Assembly (NCBI RefSeq): GCF_001039355.2 | Contig: NW_019775411.1 | Location: 272,703-336,702, forward strand | Origin: Lingula anatina | Taxonomy: Eukaryota > Brachiopoda > Lingulata > Lingulida > Lingulidae | DNA: 64,000 nt | Direction of reading: 5' to 3' | Part shown: positions 48,170-61,971 of the stretch, piece after piece | Position numbering within the stretch: position 1 is the first letter of the stretch | Layout: each line of letters starts with the position of its first letter | Translations under genes and position numbers: made by a program | The notes under the pieces: model-generated | Databases searched by the model: none | Seen by the model: the letters and a program-made list of their open reading frames with translations, nothing else | Told to the model about the DNA's origin: nothing

Positions 48170-50878
48170 CCGTCCGCCATCTCTTCGATCCTTAAGTAAA
48201 ATGGGTAGCACAGCGTGCGGGAAAAGCAATCAACGTGTCAATACCTTATCATCCGTCACAGGTACTTAAAACTTATATTCGTTAACTCATCGACCCAAAC
48301 CAAATATTTCAACGCAATTTATTCGCTGAAGTAGTCGGAGGTAGTCTTGAAACATATTTAGTCAACCCAAAGATCTATACACTGTCACAACTCCTTGGTT
48401 AACCCAAGTTTGCCTAAAATATATGTAGATTACAATACAATACGATATATAAATGGACTTGAATACAAAATTGATTACTATAGCCAGGAGTACAATAGCT
48501 GTGGAGTGTAATAGCAATTCGATGTAAGAGATGTTTGATATTAGTCGAAATTAGTTTTAACACCCACGCTATATATTAAAATATATATGCAAGAATCCAT
48601 AATATTGCTAAATGATTACAGTGAAAAATCAGAGGTAGAAATTAATTGACTGTCATTTTTGTTATTATCATTAATTTTTTAAAAAAATGATAGTCGGCAC
48701 TAGGGATTACTATAGAGGAAAGCTTATGCAGTGATATAACTTTTATGTTCAGCATTTAGTTGCTAAAAATAACTTAGCTGTCATGCTCAAACACAGAGGT
48801 GTCATTATGTGCCATCTAGAAAGCCCATTGAATTTTTAAAGACTTAAATTTCTTTTTAAATATTTTCTTTTGCATATTTCTGAAATCTAATTTACACCTT
48901 AAACTGAATTAACTTGGTGTAGATCTGTGCGAATTCATTTTAACTCACAATTTTTATTTTATGTTGTTTTCTGTAACTTTGCCCTGGCAGCCAAGGGATG
49001 TTTTGTTGAAATATATGTTTTGTTGAATTTTAAGTTCTCGTTTGGCTTGATGTCTTGATGTCTTGGCAATATTAACGTAGCTATCGCGGAGATGTGTGTG
49101 TGTGTGTGTGTGTGTGTGTGAGCGGGAGACGGCGCGCGCCTGTGGCGAGGGAAGTGAAGATGTTTTCAATTGTATGTTTCCAGTAATCTTTAGTCTGTCA
49201 AGGTTTGGAATTGAGCTGAAATGCATCTCATTTCAGAGGTAAAACTTAAGGTAAATATTTAACTGTGTACACTGGGTGATGTGGCTTTGTTTGTTTACTC
49301 CTCCAGTCTGTATGTACATGCACCAGGCTCTAATTGGGATAGAAGAAAGAAATCAAACAACAGCAGTTGTAATCAAGAGAGTGCGAGCACATATAAATGC
49401 AGACAGTTTGCAAAATAGTAATTTAAAATGAGAGATTTACTTCGCCATTAAACATAAAAATATACATTGCGAGAATCCATTACTCTGCAAAAGAGTCGCT
49501 GTGTTAGAAAAAGTAGTAAGAATTAAATAAGTTTAAGACTTACAGGTAGTATTAAAACGGTCACAGCTGAAGGATAAAAGCTGGAGAAAAAATTGTTTAC
49601 TACCCTTAAAAATAAAAGCATTGACTTTCTTGGTAAAAACATTGAGAGATGTCCCACACTAAAGGGGAAATGTATATTCAGCATCCTTGAGACCCGAAGC
49701 CATTTGTTTTCTACTCACGTGTTATTAGAAATGTGCAAACAAAAACACCGAAGTACTGAGGACATAAATAGACTGTAAAACAAAAATAACGAGATAATGT
49801 CCGCATACATAAATTGTGTACTCCCTCAGGAAATCTGGCATACATACAGATAAACGTCTGGAAAGGATTGAGATAAAGTAGTACACATGATGCTAATACC
49901 TTAATACTATTGTTTAAAAATGACCTTGTATTAACCTGTCTGGCTGAGGGCATTGCTATTATTTGACATCAGGTTGATGTTGATTATCTATGACAACCTA
50001 TATGTATTCAAACAGGTCTACTTCTCTTTGATGTACATATACGATTATCATAAATGCGTAATTAATTAATGATATATGGCCTTTATCTGTGAAAAATAGC
50101 AATAATAGTTTTATTGTCCACAGACTAATTTATTATCACGATATGACAAAGACTACCCACTTATGAAATATTAAACACAGAGTAATATCCTACTATCATA
50201 TAATGCAAACTTATATGTGTTGGGTTAGTCGGCCCATGCCCTAGATAAAATCCACTTCATCAAATTATGACAGTGTTTTGACGACGCCATTTTCCGCGGA
50301 AGAATGGTTAAATTATGTATGATTTAAAAGGTTTTCTGCCAATGTAAGATCCTGGCAACATGTGAGTCGATGGAATTCATATTGATCAGGACAGCCCTCT
50401 TCATTTTTTTGTCATTCGATTCCCCATACCCTTTCGTTGATGTGTGGTCCACTATAAAACCCGTAACTCATAATATAGTGATGGCTGTGAAAAACAACCC
50501 ATTACTTAACGAGTTTAACAGGCGGATTCAGTTTTTTGCTCCTTTTTAAATTTGAATTTGCGTTGTTGGAAAAGGAGACTGCCGTACTTGTGTTAGATAG
50601 TTATCTTTTTGTAATGGTCAGAAAGGAAAACCAGCAAGAGTCAGCTTAGAAGGAGCAATGTGTATTGACAAAAAGAACTGTCAGTAATCGCGTTAAGGGT
50701 CACCTGCCCGATCAATCAGGCAAGTCTGGTAATGTAAGAGAAAAACTAATAACACATTATGATTCGCTGCATTAACCACCAACGCCCCCTTTACACAGAT
50801 CTAGAACTACGACAACCGCCTCCCCACAACAATTGAGGTTAAAACTGCGACTGAAGAGCCAATGGCCCATACTTTTAC

Positions 50879-50921
<43 letters not shown>

Positions 50922-51380
50922 GAATAGATTTGTCAACGAATTGTAAATCAAATGCCTGTAGGAGAGCACATTTGGAAGCTGCTGTGAAGAGTAAGCTTCG
51001 ACCCTCAGATCCCTGGCCACTGGTGACAAGTATTAAATACCCTTACACAAGACAATCATTAGACCTCGATACTCATTATTTTGGTGGTGGGCAGTCCGAT
51101 AAACGGACCAGAACATTCAAGATAAAATTGAGGGCTCTTCAAGGCTGACAATCTGGTCCCAACAAGCTATTTCACGGGAGGCAGAAAGGAGGCAGAAGTA
51201 CTGTTTGGCCATGGTAGCACTGCTGTCACAATCATCATCAACGTTTTATGAAAGTACACGTGGTCGACTAAGGGGCGCAGTCAAATATGGGGGGGGGGGG
51301 CTACCAGCCTTGAATCGTCTCATTTTGATAAGAAGAAATTAATCTCAGACATGCGCCTACCACCACACTTTTTTTGGGGT
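48170..51380. other. Gene-free sequence with microsatellites
   Basis: Contains a GT repeat (about 49093-49119) and an ATT trinucleotide repeat (about 50880-50922). No supported gene. Confidence 0.6.
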
Positions 51381-51386
51381 TCAAGG

Positions 51387-51628
51387 TTCAGGCCTACCCA
51401 ACTACCAGTCTCGGCACCGAATGAACAAATTTTGAGTGGTGATGCAATGCTTTTCAACCCTGCTGAGAATTGTCACTATTATCAGATCGCGTACTAGGCA
51501 AGAGCGGTGTCGCTTCTGATACTGTGTAATACGATCTGACACACACCTTGAAAACGGGTAGTGTGGTCTGATCTACCGATGAATTCAGGATCATTCGGTG
51601 CCGAGTCTGGTAGTTGGGTAGGTCTGAA
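51387..51628. mobile_element. 242-bp MITE-like element with 38-bp inverted ends
   Basis: The left arm 51387-51424 (core CTACCCAACTACCAG and CTCGGCACCGAATGA) and right arm 51591-51628 are reverse complements with two mismatches. Non-coding centre. No clear target duplication. Confidence 0.7.
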
Positions 51629-52080
51629 GGTTGGACCGCCTTGACAGAAAAGTTCATCGCGTTGAAATCGTTCCGGGCACAATTGCTATATCATATGGCT
51701 TTCCAATGCCCATGGCGACCATACTAGCACGACGTTTTGGTAAAGTTACTTTTCCCGGCTCCACTATATTTAAATATACAGCAAGTCGAAAAATGGTGCG
51801 TTTTGCAACATTACCCGGTCTTAAATAGTTTCAATGTACCAGGCCAGAAATCATGGCACATTTCGTGAAATATTTATACAAGTATACAAGGCATTCCGTA
51901 TACCGACGACGTAGGCCTGGTGCATGATTCTAAAATGCGACCACAAAGCCCTACGCTACGACCAGTTTTCGCGTTTGGACGACAAATCCGTATTGCTATA
52001 TGCGTTCATGACAACTAGATAACGAACCCTTTTCACGTTCACAATGATACTAAAACAAGGATTGTTTTTGGATTGATTAT

Positions 52081-52110
52081 GAGAGAGAGAGAGAGAGAGA
52101 GAAAGAGAAA
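52081..52110. repeat. AG microsatellite
   Basis: About 30 bases of GA dinucleotides with small interruptions. Confidence 0.85.
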
Positions 52111-52905
52111 GTGAGAAAGTGTGTCTTTCCAGAAACTGCCCCCTTCCCGAAACAACAGCCGTAAAGATTACTCATAACATCCCCACCCGCGGAATATCGT
52201 TATGTTTGAATATAAGAAGAAAAACGTATTAAACCTAAAACAAAGGATCCAAAATTGTATCCCGGCTACCACACATGTACGAAGCAACGTCAAAAATACA
52301 TTTTATTAGTTAATCTATAGACAATTCAGCATCCTGTAAAGGTACATGTAATGGATATCTGATCAAAAGTTGTTACACTTGCGGAGTCAGGGTATCAAGA
52401 AGAAGTGAAGGGGTAAGGTGGTTTGCCTTAGGCTCCCTGTATATATCCCTGTATCCGACAATGTCTAAGAGATCATGAGCTCCTCGCAATGCGCAGATAC
52501 ACGAAGATGACGCTAACAAATATGGCATCATTTCTAAGAAATTAGGACGGTAAAAAAAATCGAACCGCTTCCTTTTTGTCTTGACAGATCTTGGTCTTCG
52601 CACCCCAGCATAAAAAACGTTTTCGTCATGCAGTACATGTATGTCATGTATGTACATTGCTCTTGATGAAGTTTGTTGGTCAATTTAGATTTTGCATTTG
52701 AGCCACAAATGGTTTTTATCGTAAATATGAAAAATAAACCGTTATAGGACTTTTATATTCAATAAAGAAGATTGCCAAAATGAGTATTCTAATCAAAAGC
52801 CCTAGTCCTATGTATAAATTAGTACTCCACAACTGGACAACTATTGAGATTTTGAACAAATTGCAAAGACCATCATGAGTGTAAAATTCAAAATGTGTAG
52901 TCCTG

Positions 52906-53845
52906 TCACCACGAAATGAAAGCGTCATAGTTGAATCTCATTTTTAGCTGCTGTATATCGAAGACGACGTGGTTTAGCCTGGCTTGCCGGTATACGTCCC
53001 AGTTGACGCGCTCCTTGAGGTTTTTCTGCATTTCGTCGTCAGACGGGAAGGGAGAAACCTGGGATGATAAAAAACAACATTTTTACTTGTACATTTTACA
53101 AAACCCACCAGAAAAAAAGGGGGGGCTGGCGATATAACATGTTCAGACCTCGTACTGCAGCCTGCTCAGACTATGAATATTTAAAAAAGTACACAAAGGA
53201 GTGGTAGCGTCGTCAGACGGGAAGGGAGAAACCTGGGATGATAAAAAACAACATTTTTACTTGTACATTTTACAAAACCCACCAGAAAAAAAGGGGGGGC
53301 TGGCGATATAACATGTTCAGACCTCGTACTGCAGCCTGCTCAGACTAAGAATATTTAAAAAAGTACACAAAGGAGTGGTAGCGGAAATATGCATAACACG
53401 ACTGACGCAGCTTTTTAAATTAATGTCACCGATGTTATCATGAGGCTTCTGCCACCATGTATGTGTTCATGGTCACGTGCGCACAATTACCAGTCCCAAC
53501 AAACGCAATCAGTCTTACACTTAGCCATCTCAGCTATCGCAATGAGCAGTCCCAACTCACCGTCGTTCTGAGGCGCCGCATTAATGCATCCGGGCAATGC
53601 TCCAGGTAAAATTTCTTGTTGATCATGATACATTCAGCACCATTGCTGACGATACAGAGACTGGGCTGGTCGTCAAAAACAATATTTGCTAGACCCTGCA
53701 AAAAACAAAAGTTTAAATTGTACGTGGTGGACTCTATAGGGCAAAAGAAAAAAAAAGCAAATTTTGTGCGCGCTTTACTTAAGTAATACATGCAGCAAGA
53801 ATCCATATACATGTATATACAGTGTGTTTAATGTACACACACGCG

Positions 53846-53892
<47 letters not shown>

Positions 53893-56800
53893 CCTAAGAG
53901 GGATCAAGAGGGTGCAAATAAAATGACAAATGGTATAGTTGCTTTCTGATTGATCAAGAGGAGGTCAATTATTTTAAAGAAGTGACCTTCCGGGAAAACC
54001 CTTTATTCTACAATGTCAGGGGCGGATCCAGGATTATGTGTCGCACTGTTTTTCTCCCACTCTTTCACACGTGAGTGGTGAAGTGAGACGCTACATCTTC
54101 GTACTGGTATAGAGAAAATGGCAGATAAGTAAGGTGTTGACTAAATATACTCTTTGTGTTTAACTATCATCTTAAAAATCCCTCTAACAAAACGGTTACA
54201 GACTTTGGGCGTCGGTCACATCTTGCCTAGGTACATTTATATACCTAAGCTGGGGAAATTGACTTCTGCCTGCAGCGTCAGTCAGTTATATCCCAGCTTA
54301 GATTTGTCCCCTATAGCCATGAGGTGACCTCAGCTGGAGAAAATTGACCACCGCTTAGTGTCGGTCAGTATTGATTAGTGCCTAGCCACGAGGGGGCCAC
54401 AACCAAAGCCATAACTGGAGACTTACAAATACGGATCCTTTTGTCAGCGTTTGCACCTGCACAAACTGTGGGTTGAGGTCAGCTTCTGTCACGATATGCT
54501 CCTGCAATATATGTTTGTTTTCAAAAATATTATAACAATTCCCGTTATAAAAATGTTTACGTGTACAGTGCTTACACCTAAATCGACACAAAACAAACAA
54601 GCACTTGTTGCCGCGTCTCTCATTCTCTGTATTCGAGGATGCGGGAGATATCTAGGTGGAAATAAATAATTGGTAATTAGTAACTTACTCTTTCTTTATA
54701 GGCTGAATCCAGATCGTCGAAAAGTGTGCGTTTTTGGTTGACGAACCCAGGCTCCAAATCGTCGTCAGCATCATCCGGCGCAGTCTTAACGGGAACTGAA
54801 ATAAGCAATTCGGTGAGTGTGAACTGCTTCTCAGTGATCAGAGTATACATCCAGCCTGAAACACTGTCATAGGCTTCTTTTTAAGTCCAACAGTGCAGAA
54901 TTGGTCACAAACTTGAACGGTTTATCAATCAATATCCATTACATCTAATAGTGGATCGGAGTGCATTTTTTTATTGCTTTTTAAATTGGAATCTAATAGC
55001 CAAGGGGGGCAGTTAATCATTTGGTCTTTCTTTCCTATCTTCCATAATCATTCTATACGTACATGTATATGTACAGGGGGCACCGCTGTCAATCATCGTC
55101 TCCATGTCACTTTTCAATCTAGGCATCCGGGGATACTAACAAACCGTCCAATCATACATCATTTTACATATTTCAAACAGTTCTGAATGCTAATAGCCAA
55201 AGGCAAAGTACAGGTACAGAAATGGCGTAATTACTCGTAAGTTAAACATTAACACACTTTTTCCTGACACTTCCAATTTCTATCCCCACTCAAGATTTCG
55301 TTCTTTTTTATTTAATATTTCCTGGCCATAGCCACAAAAGTATTTTGCTCTTAAATTGTCTCTGCGTGCGTGATCCCGTTATCACTCACATGTGCCGCTT
55401 ACTTTTTATTCACAACTTTGCTTATATGTTTCAAACATGAAATACCTGTATATTAGTCACCATATGACACCAGTTGATAAGTTTGTCACATTTTACCATA
55501 AAAGAAATAAAAAAACAAAAACAAATAAGCCTTACAAATTGTAAGGTCGGGATTCTGTTACCTTGCTCTGGGACGCTCTTCTGCTTCTTGTTATGTGCAC
55601 TGAGTTTGTTTGCCAGTCTTGGTCTCTGGGAATAATAGAACTTTGAAAATAAATTACCCAAAATTGTTGTTTTAAAAGCAAAAAAACAAGTTATCACAAA
55701 AGAGCCCACAAAATGCATTCACATCTTTTTTCACGGTGTTTAGTTCAATGTTTCGTATTATTAATTAATATAAAAATATTTTCAAAATGACATCACAATA
55801 CATACTCTCTGGAGTAAACTTTGTGTAACTTTTGCAGCTTTATCATTTGCGGATTTAACGTTTCTTTTAATGGACGCTGGCGTTTGTAGCATTACAGGCG
55901 CTTGTGAAAAGGCACTCTGGGTTCTTCTGTATGTAGATAGATCTCTGTGATGAGCACCGGTAGATGGCGACAATGAGTTGGAAGCCTCGACTTCAGCTAT
56001 GACATCTGCGATAGGGACATCGTCTGCGTCTTCTCCACCGCAAGGACTTGGAAGTTCAATTTCATTGTCTGTCAAATAGCGTTCATATTCTGATTGGTTT
56101 ATTTGGAAACAAGTGTATCCATAAGTTTTATCCACGATCTTCTGCGGAATCAATCGTCCAGTGTTTATATCCACCTGTGGGTTGACCTGTACTAGTTTTT
56201 TGAGGACCTGCACACTGCCCTGTAAGGATGACATGGAGATGAAATTTTTCGTGGAAAATGGTCCACGCAAATGTCATCAAATTTATATCAGCATTGGTTC
56301 AATATGATTTTTAATAGGCCTACTAAAAAGTTGCACTGAGGAATTACAAATGCTGAGAAAATACCAAATAGGCACATGGCTTTGAATATTGAAATATTTT
56401 ATGACAAAGAGAAGGTAAAAACATACCGATTTGACGATAATGATCCAATCAGAATAATTGCTATCTCTCACGATGACACCACCTCGTCTGAAACAAAACG
56501 GAGAAAATCGATAATTAAAGCAAATACTACTACTCAATTCTAGTACAAAATAATGAAAAATGTAACATTTTCAATAGCAGCTGTTTTCCATAAAATAAAA
56601 AATTACATAGAAAATGTCCATCGAACTAAAAGTCAGTGATAAAAAAGAAAAGGTTTGGAACAGCAATATTCGAAACTTTTAGTGACAATGGCGACGGTAG
56701 TCTAAGTCAATGTGTAATCTACTTTATTAAAAAAAAAAACACTTACTTAAAGAATGAGAAAACGAACAGTTTTGGATCTAGCTGAAGACGCTCTATTGGC

Positions 56801-59800
56801 CATCCGTCAAGACAGTCGATACTCCTGAAACATTTAATACTTACTAATAAACAACGCCGGTGTAACGTGACAGAGAGTCCGCTTCCCATTCATTGTTACA
56901 GGTGAGCCTCGCCCTAGATTTTGACCCACGTAGGTCAGACTAACCCTAACCATTATAACTATATGGAAGGCGGACTTTCTGTTACAATGACCCTCAGTTT
57001 CGTTACACCGGCGTGAAAAACACGTCTGGAAACACGTTACAACTATGGGTAGGTAGAATCAGTCATGTTCCCGTCACCCTCTTTCAATTTTTGGATTTTT
57101 GCGCATGGTTTGACAATTAACAATCCTTATTTATTTTAAATTCTAAACGTACACAATGTACTGTTATGGACCTTTATTACAATAATGTACAACTTAAATA
57201 GGTCGCATTTTCAAAAATATATAATGATTATTACCATTAATAAAATGCCATAAATATGATTTACCTGATGAAATCATTGTGATCAGGATCGTTAATATTC
57301 TTTGCTCCCCCGACCATGAATATTTGCTCATAAACCTAGACAGGAAAAATAAGTTTCAGGGACTATCAGTTTACGTTCGCGATATTTATTTTACAAAACT
57401 ATTTAAAATTTCAACCTTTTTTTATATTATACTTATAATCTAGTGGATGAAGGTTAAAAATGAACACGTAATCAAACTCAAGATTTTGACAAAAGCAGTG
57501 AGCTGCCCACCTACCCACAAAAAAAAAAACAAAAACAAAACGTGTTTTTTAGCATAAAAATAGAAAAATATGAGACATATAAAAAATCTGCATGTGTAAC
57601 TAGTCTGCGGTTTACTGTGTACCTACCGTGGCGGATATACAGAGGAGCTCTACGTAATTCTTTGTAATGATGGTCGACTGGCGTTTGTCACGGCTAATTA
57701 TCGAAAGCTCCTGCACAAAAAAAAATATTAATAATAATAATAAAAAAACAAGTGAATAAACAAACAAACGACTGAAAAAATGGTAACTTACTGCACAGGT
57801 ATTTAAATAGGCAAAATGACATCCGTGAAAAGGTGTCTATAAATTTTAACGTGAAAAAGGACGATCTGATTTCTATTTCACTGTTTTAAAAAAGATCTTT
57901 GCAATCAAATGTACATGTGCAGCGCTCCACATGGAGTGTTTCACCTTATAATAAATGCAAAATGTTGATAAACATACTGTGGGGCCCCTATCACTATAGT
58001 AAAAGAGAAAAAATAATATTATCCACACATGCAACAGACAATAAACTTTAATCGTTAAAAGACAAATCGAACTGAATTTACCCCAAAACTCTCTCCTCTG
58101 GACAAATAGGCAACGGTCTTCGCCTTTTCACTCCCAGGGGCGAAAATGGCTACGATACAAGTCCCGAAGAGGATGAAGTAAAAACCTTGAGGAGGGTGAC
58201 CCTGGCGGACTATAACACGCTTCGACTCGTAACTGAAAAAATAGATATGTTACAAATGTTACGATGAGTCATTTGGGGTCTTGCATTGAATATGTGTTGG
58301 GTAAGAAAGTTTCGAATACTCTTGGTAAGGAAAAGTGTTTATCATCCTTCAGTTGTTTCAGTATTCTAATTTAATCAAAACTTTATTATTTTTTTAAATA
58401 TAATTCTCGATTGTAGTATTTCATACAGTTTCTCGAGCAGTCCGACTATTTACCTCTCCAGTACGCCATACTGTGCCAGCTTTCTCTGCATCCGTAAAGG
58501 ATAGTCCGCCACTTGCTTGTGCGACCGGAGTGCGATGGTTGCCTGGGCGGAAAAGACAAAACTATGTGATCTGTGCCATTCTATAACAGCCATCAGGTGT
58601 CGTATTTCGAAGGGGTTGAAAGAAAAGGCCTGATTATACTTCAATATTTCTGGCAGAGAATGGTGAAGCAGTCCAAAATTTTATTTTCATTTTTTTTCAT
58701 ACGATAAGTATGTCAATGGCCCCTCTTATATTGTTGTATAATAGGACTACAGTTCCTGCATTATTTTGCCACTTCAATCGTCGCGCGTGCTATTGTGTAT
58801 AGACCTATATCCTTACTTACAGGGATATGATCCAGATTAGTGCATTTTTTTCAGGAGTCACTTCAGAGAACGTGTGTTACTATTTGCAACGATAAATAGA
58901 GACGTAGAAATCATACAATTATTGAGAAAGAAGTGCAGTGCGTAGTACAAAAGTGCCCACTTACATACGTTAATTCTTCTTGTGTCCTTTCTTCTGGTCG
59001 TTTTGTTAAAATTCGTTTTGCTTCCGTAGACAGTCGAAGCTGCAATTACGAAGTAGCAAATACTATGAAGAATAAATACTAGCGAAAGGCCCGACACTTA
59101 AATATTTATACTTATCAAATATAATAATATATCAAGCAATTAGCTGATGTTTAACTTTCAGTCGATCGATAGAAAATGCCAAGGAAAGTACGGTCGAAAG
59201 TCATTTACTGATTTATTTTGGGTGATAATGACAAAAGGTTTTGTTGTTATTCATCCATGCTGATTTATCCTTGTTTGTCCATCTCAGCCTCATAATGTTC
59301 CAAGTGTTAATGATTTAATGTCAGTTATTCCACACTAATACACAAGGACAAGAAGAAAAAGTCTGGCGCACTCGCTAAATTTTAAGCTGAGCTTACTGAT
59401 CTAAGAGACCATTCCCACAGATATTTAGATCGATCTATCCCCCAGGGGAGTCTCACTAAATTGCTGTCAACTTGGTCGGCTTAAATGTCTGTCACGCCTA
59501 GTAAAGCTGTTAGGGGGTAATTATCTTTACCCTAGCTAATTCGGTAGGCGTGACAGACATTTAAGCCTCTTGAGCTGACAGCAATTTAGCATGATCACCC
59601 AGGGGGTTTGGTCGATCCAGATGGATCGATCTAAATCTGTGGGAATGCAGGCTAAGGTTCAGTCACTTCGTAGCTTTCATTTGCACTGTCATGAACCTCA
59701 CCTACCACGTGAATTTGATATGGAGAGTTACATTTCACTCATTAATTGTTTTCACCACCACATATGATAAGTGGTGGTTACACAGAGGTGCAATGTCCCC

Positions 59801-61926
59801 ATGATTAACTCTGGTGAAAATATCTCCATAAGTGAGGTACATGTGTGTGGTCCTGTCACTATATTAGCTCTGCTCCTCATTCAAGAGGACGGTGGTCTCA
59901 AAGGAAAAAAAATGAAATAAAATAAAGAAATATAAACAGTACCCACCTGTCTGTTTGCTTTAAAGTCTGAGGGATCAAAGGTGTCCTTTTTGTCGATGCC
60001 TAGAGCAGCTGCCTGGTCGATCACCATCAATTGTTCACCAAACTGACTGTTATTGGCGCTGTCACTGAAATAACAGAGCAAGTCCATGTTTGGCGGACTG
60101 TAATGTGGTCAGTGTGTTAGGTGTGACAATGTGTTGGGTGTAACGATGTGTTTAAGTGTGACAGCGTGTTGGTGTAAAGTATCTAGAGTGTGGTATTTTC
60201 TTGAATTCTCCATTGTCCTAAGTGTGAATGGTCAGTCTTTCGCCTTCTTCCCCCCCCCCCAATATAAGCCACAAAATAAAAGAGGAAAAGACTCAATCTG
60301 CTTACCGCAAAATACTTTAAATAACATGGTTTTCCCAAAGAAATTAAGCAACAAGGGTGCGGAAGAAGTATTCCCGCCACCCTTGATTTGAATTCCTAGA
60401 TCTGTCAATGCCAACACGCCTAATGATTTCTTTATTACTTCAACTTGCAACTATATTATTCCAAAAGTGGTTGATAAGTATGGAATGAAATTGTGCATGC
60501 GGTTAGCAAACATAACAAAGAGGATAACTGGTTGAACATTGCTGCGGGCTGCTGTTGACTTATTAGACTTCTGATGGATGTTTTAAAACGAGCCACATCT
60601 CAGACCAGTCACAAACTTATCTTGACTCGTTCTAGATGCGTTCATACCGGAGATTTACTGGATCGGAAATTGGCTACAGTCGCGGTATCAGGCAGCTGAA
60701 TTACGATCGCAAACAACCGTTCTTCTGCTGTCATTTCTATTTAAATGTGACTGGTAACTGGAGATACATCAAACACACCCTGTTACGAGCGGTCGTTTAA
60801 GTGACGAAGCTTTTTACGAGACAGGCCTCAGGGATCTATTTCACAAAGAGTCTTGAGCTATGCTTAGACTACAGTTGCCAGCATCACAATACTCAAAATA
60901 CCTTTATCCATTGTCTAACGTCATATTAATAATACAATGACACATGTAAACAATGTGAGTCTGTAGGATAGGGCGAGGATACGCGTTACTGCGTAGAGTT
61001 GGCAACTGTTAGGCTTTTAAAACATGGAACGCAACTTCGAAAAGTTGACTTTTCATTATTGGTCTCAGGGCTCTTAGGAACTATTGGCCTGCAATAAATG
61101 TATTTGACACGCCTAAATAGCTACTGTCACCTATGAAAGTAAAAATCTACGTCAAAATAATCATAAATTGCTTAAGGGCTTAGCTAAAAGACCCAATAAA
61201 CGAGATAAGCGACCCTTTAGATACATGTACTTGGTAAAACGCAGCTTAGCTTAGTCTTATAATTAGTAGACGAAGATTTAAGTTCAAAAACTTTCTTTTT
61301 TGTTAAATAGGTCCCAAGATCAGCAGCAGGGGCAATGTTTGTTTCGGTCTAAAGCAGAGTTGTTTGATCACAGCTAAAATCCTACCCCTGGCGAGGGAAT
61401 GTTGAACACGACACATCAACCTAAGGTTCATAGCGTGTAGTCAAGTATTCAAGCACATTTGATTTGTCAGCTATCCAGATGGATAGAATGTAATGCACAA
61501 CCCCAGAACCATTGGGAAGATGGTGTCATTGACTATTACTTGGCTACAATAATTCCGTGGTTTAAAACTACTGTTCAACTAATGTGAACGCAGAGGGGTT
61601 TGGTAAATCAAACACAGACAGCGATGACATTAACGATGGGCTGCATGACATTTTGTAGGTGAGGTGCAAATATGGCAATATAGGATTACGCATTGAATCT
61701 CCACGTTGGAGTTTTTTTCTCATCGCTGAGACAATATTTACTGCACTGTAATTGTGTCCTGGAGAACAATGAAGGTCTTCCGTAAAATTCCTGGATGAAT
61801 GGTCGTGCCTGCTAAACATAGCTCTTTTCATGTAATTCCATTGAAGAGTTAACCTATTGACTTATCTCAACGTTGGCGTCGATTCATGTTTTAAATCAAA
61901 ACCCAGAGCGCGAGCGTGTGTGTGAA

Positions 61927-61971
<45 letters not shown>

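Noticed and set aside
50930-51148. 72-codon plus-strand frame next to the ATT repeat
   Set aside because: No recognised family, no splice context; probably chance or old repeat.
58543-58644. Upstream extension of the CNBD2 exon at 58454-58542
   Set aside because: The open frame continues, but the pyrimidine-rich acceptor at 58543 gives the correct phase and aligns with the CNBD2 family; the extension would be out of phase with the previous exon.
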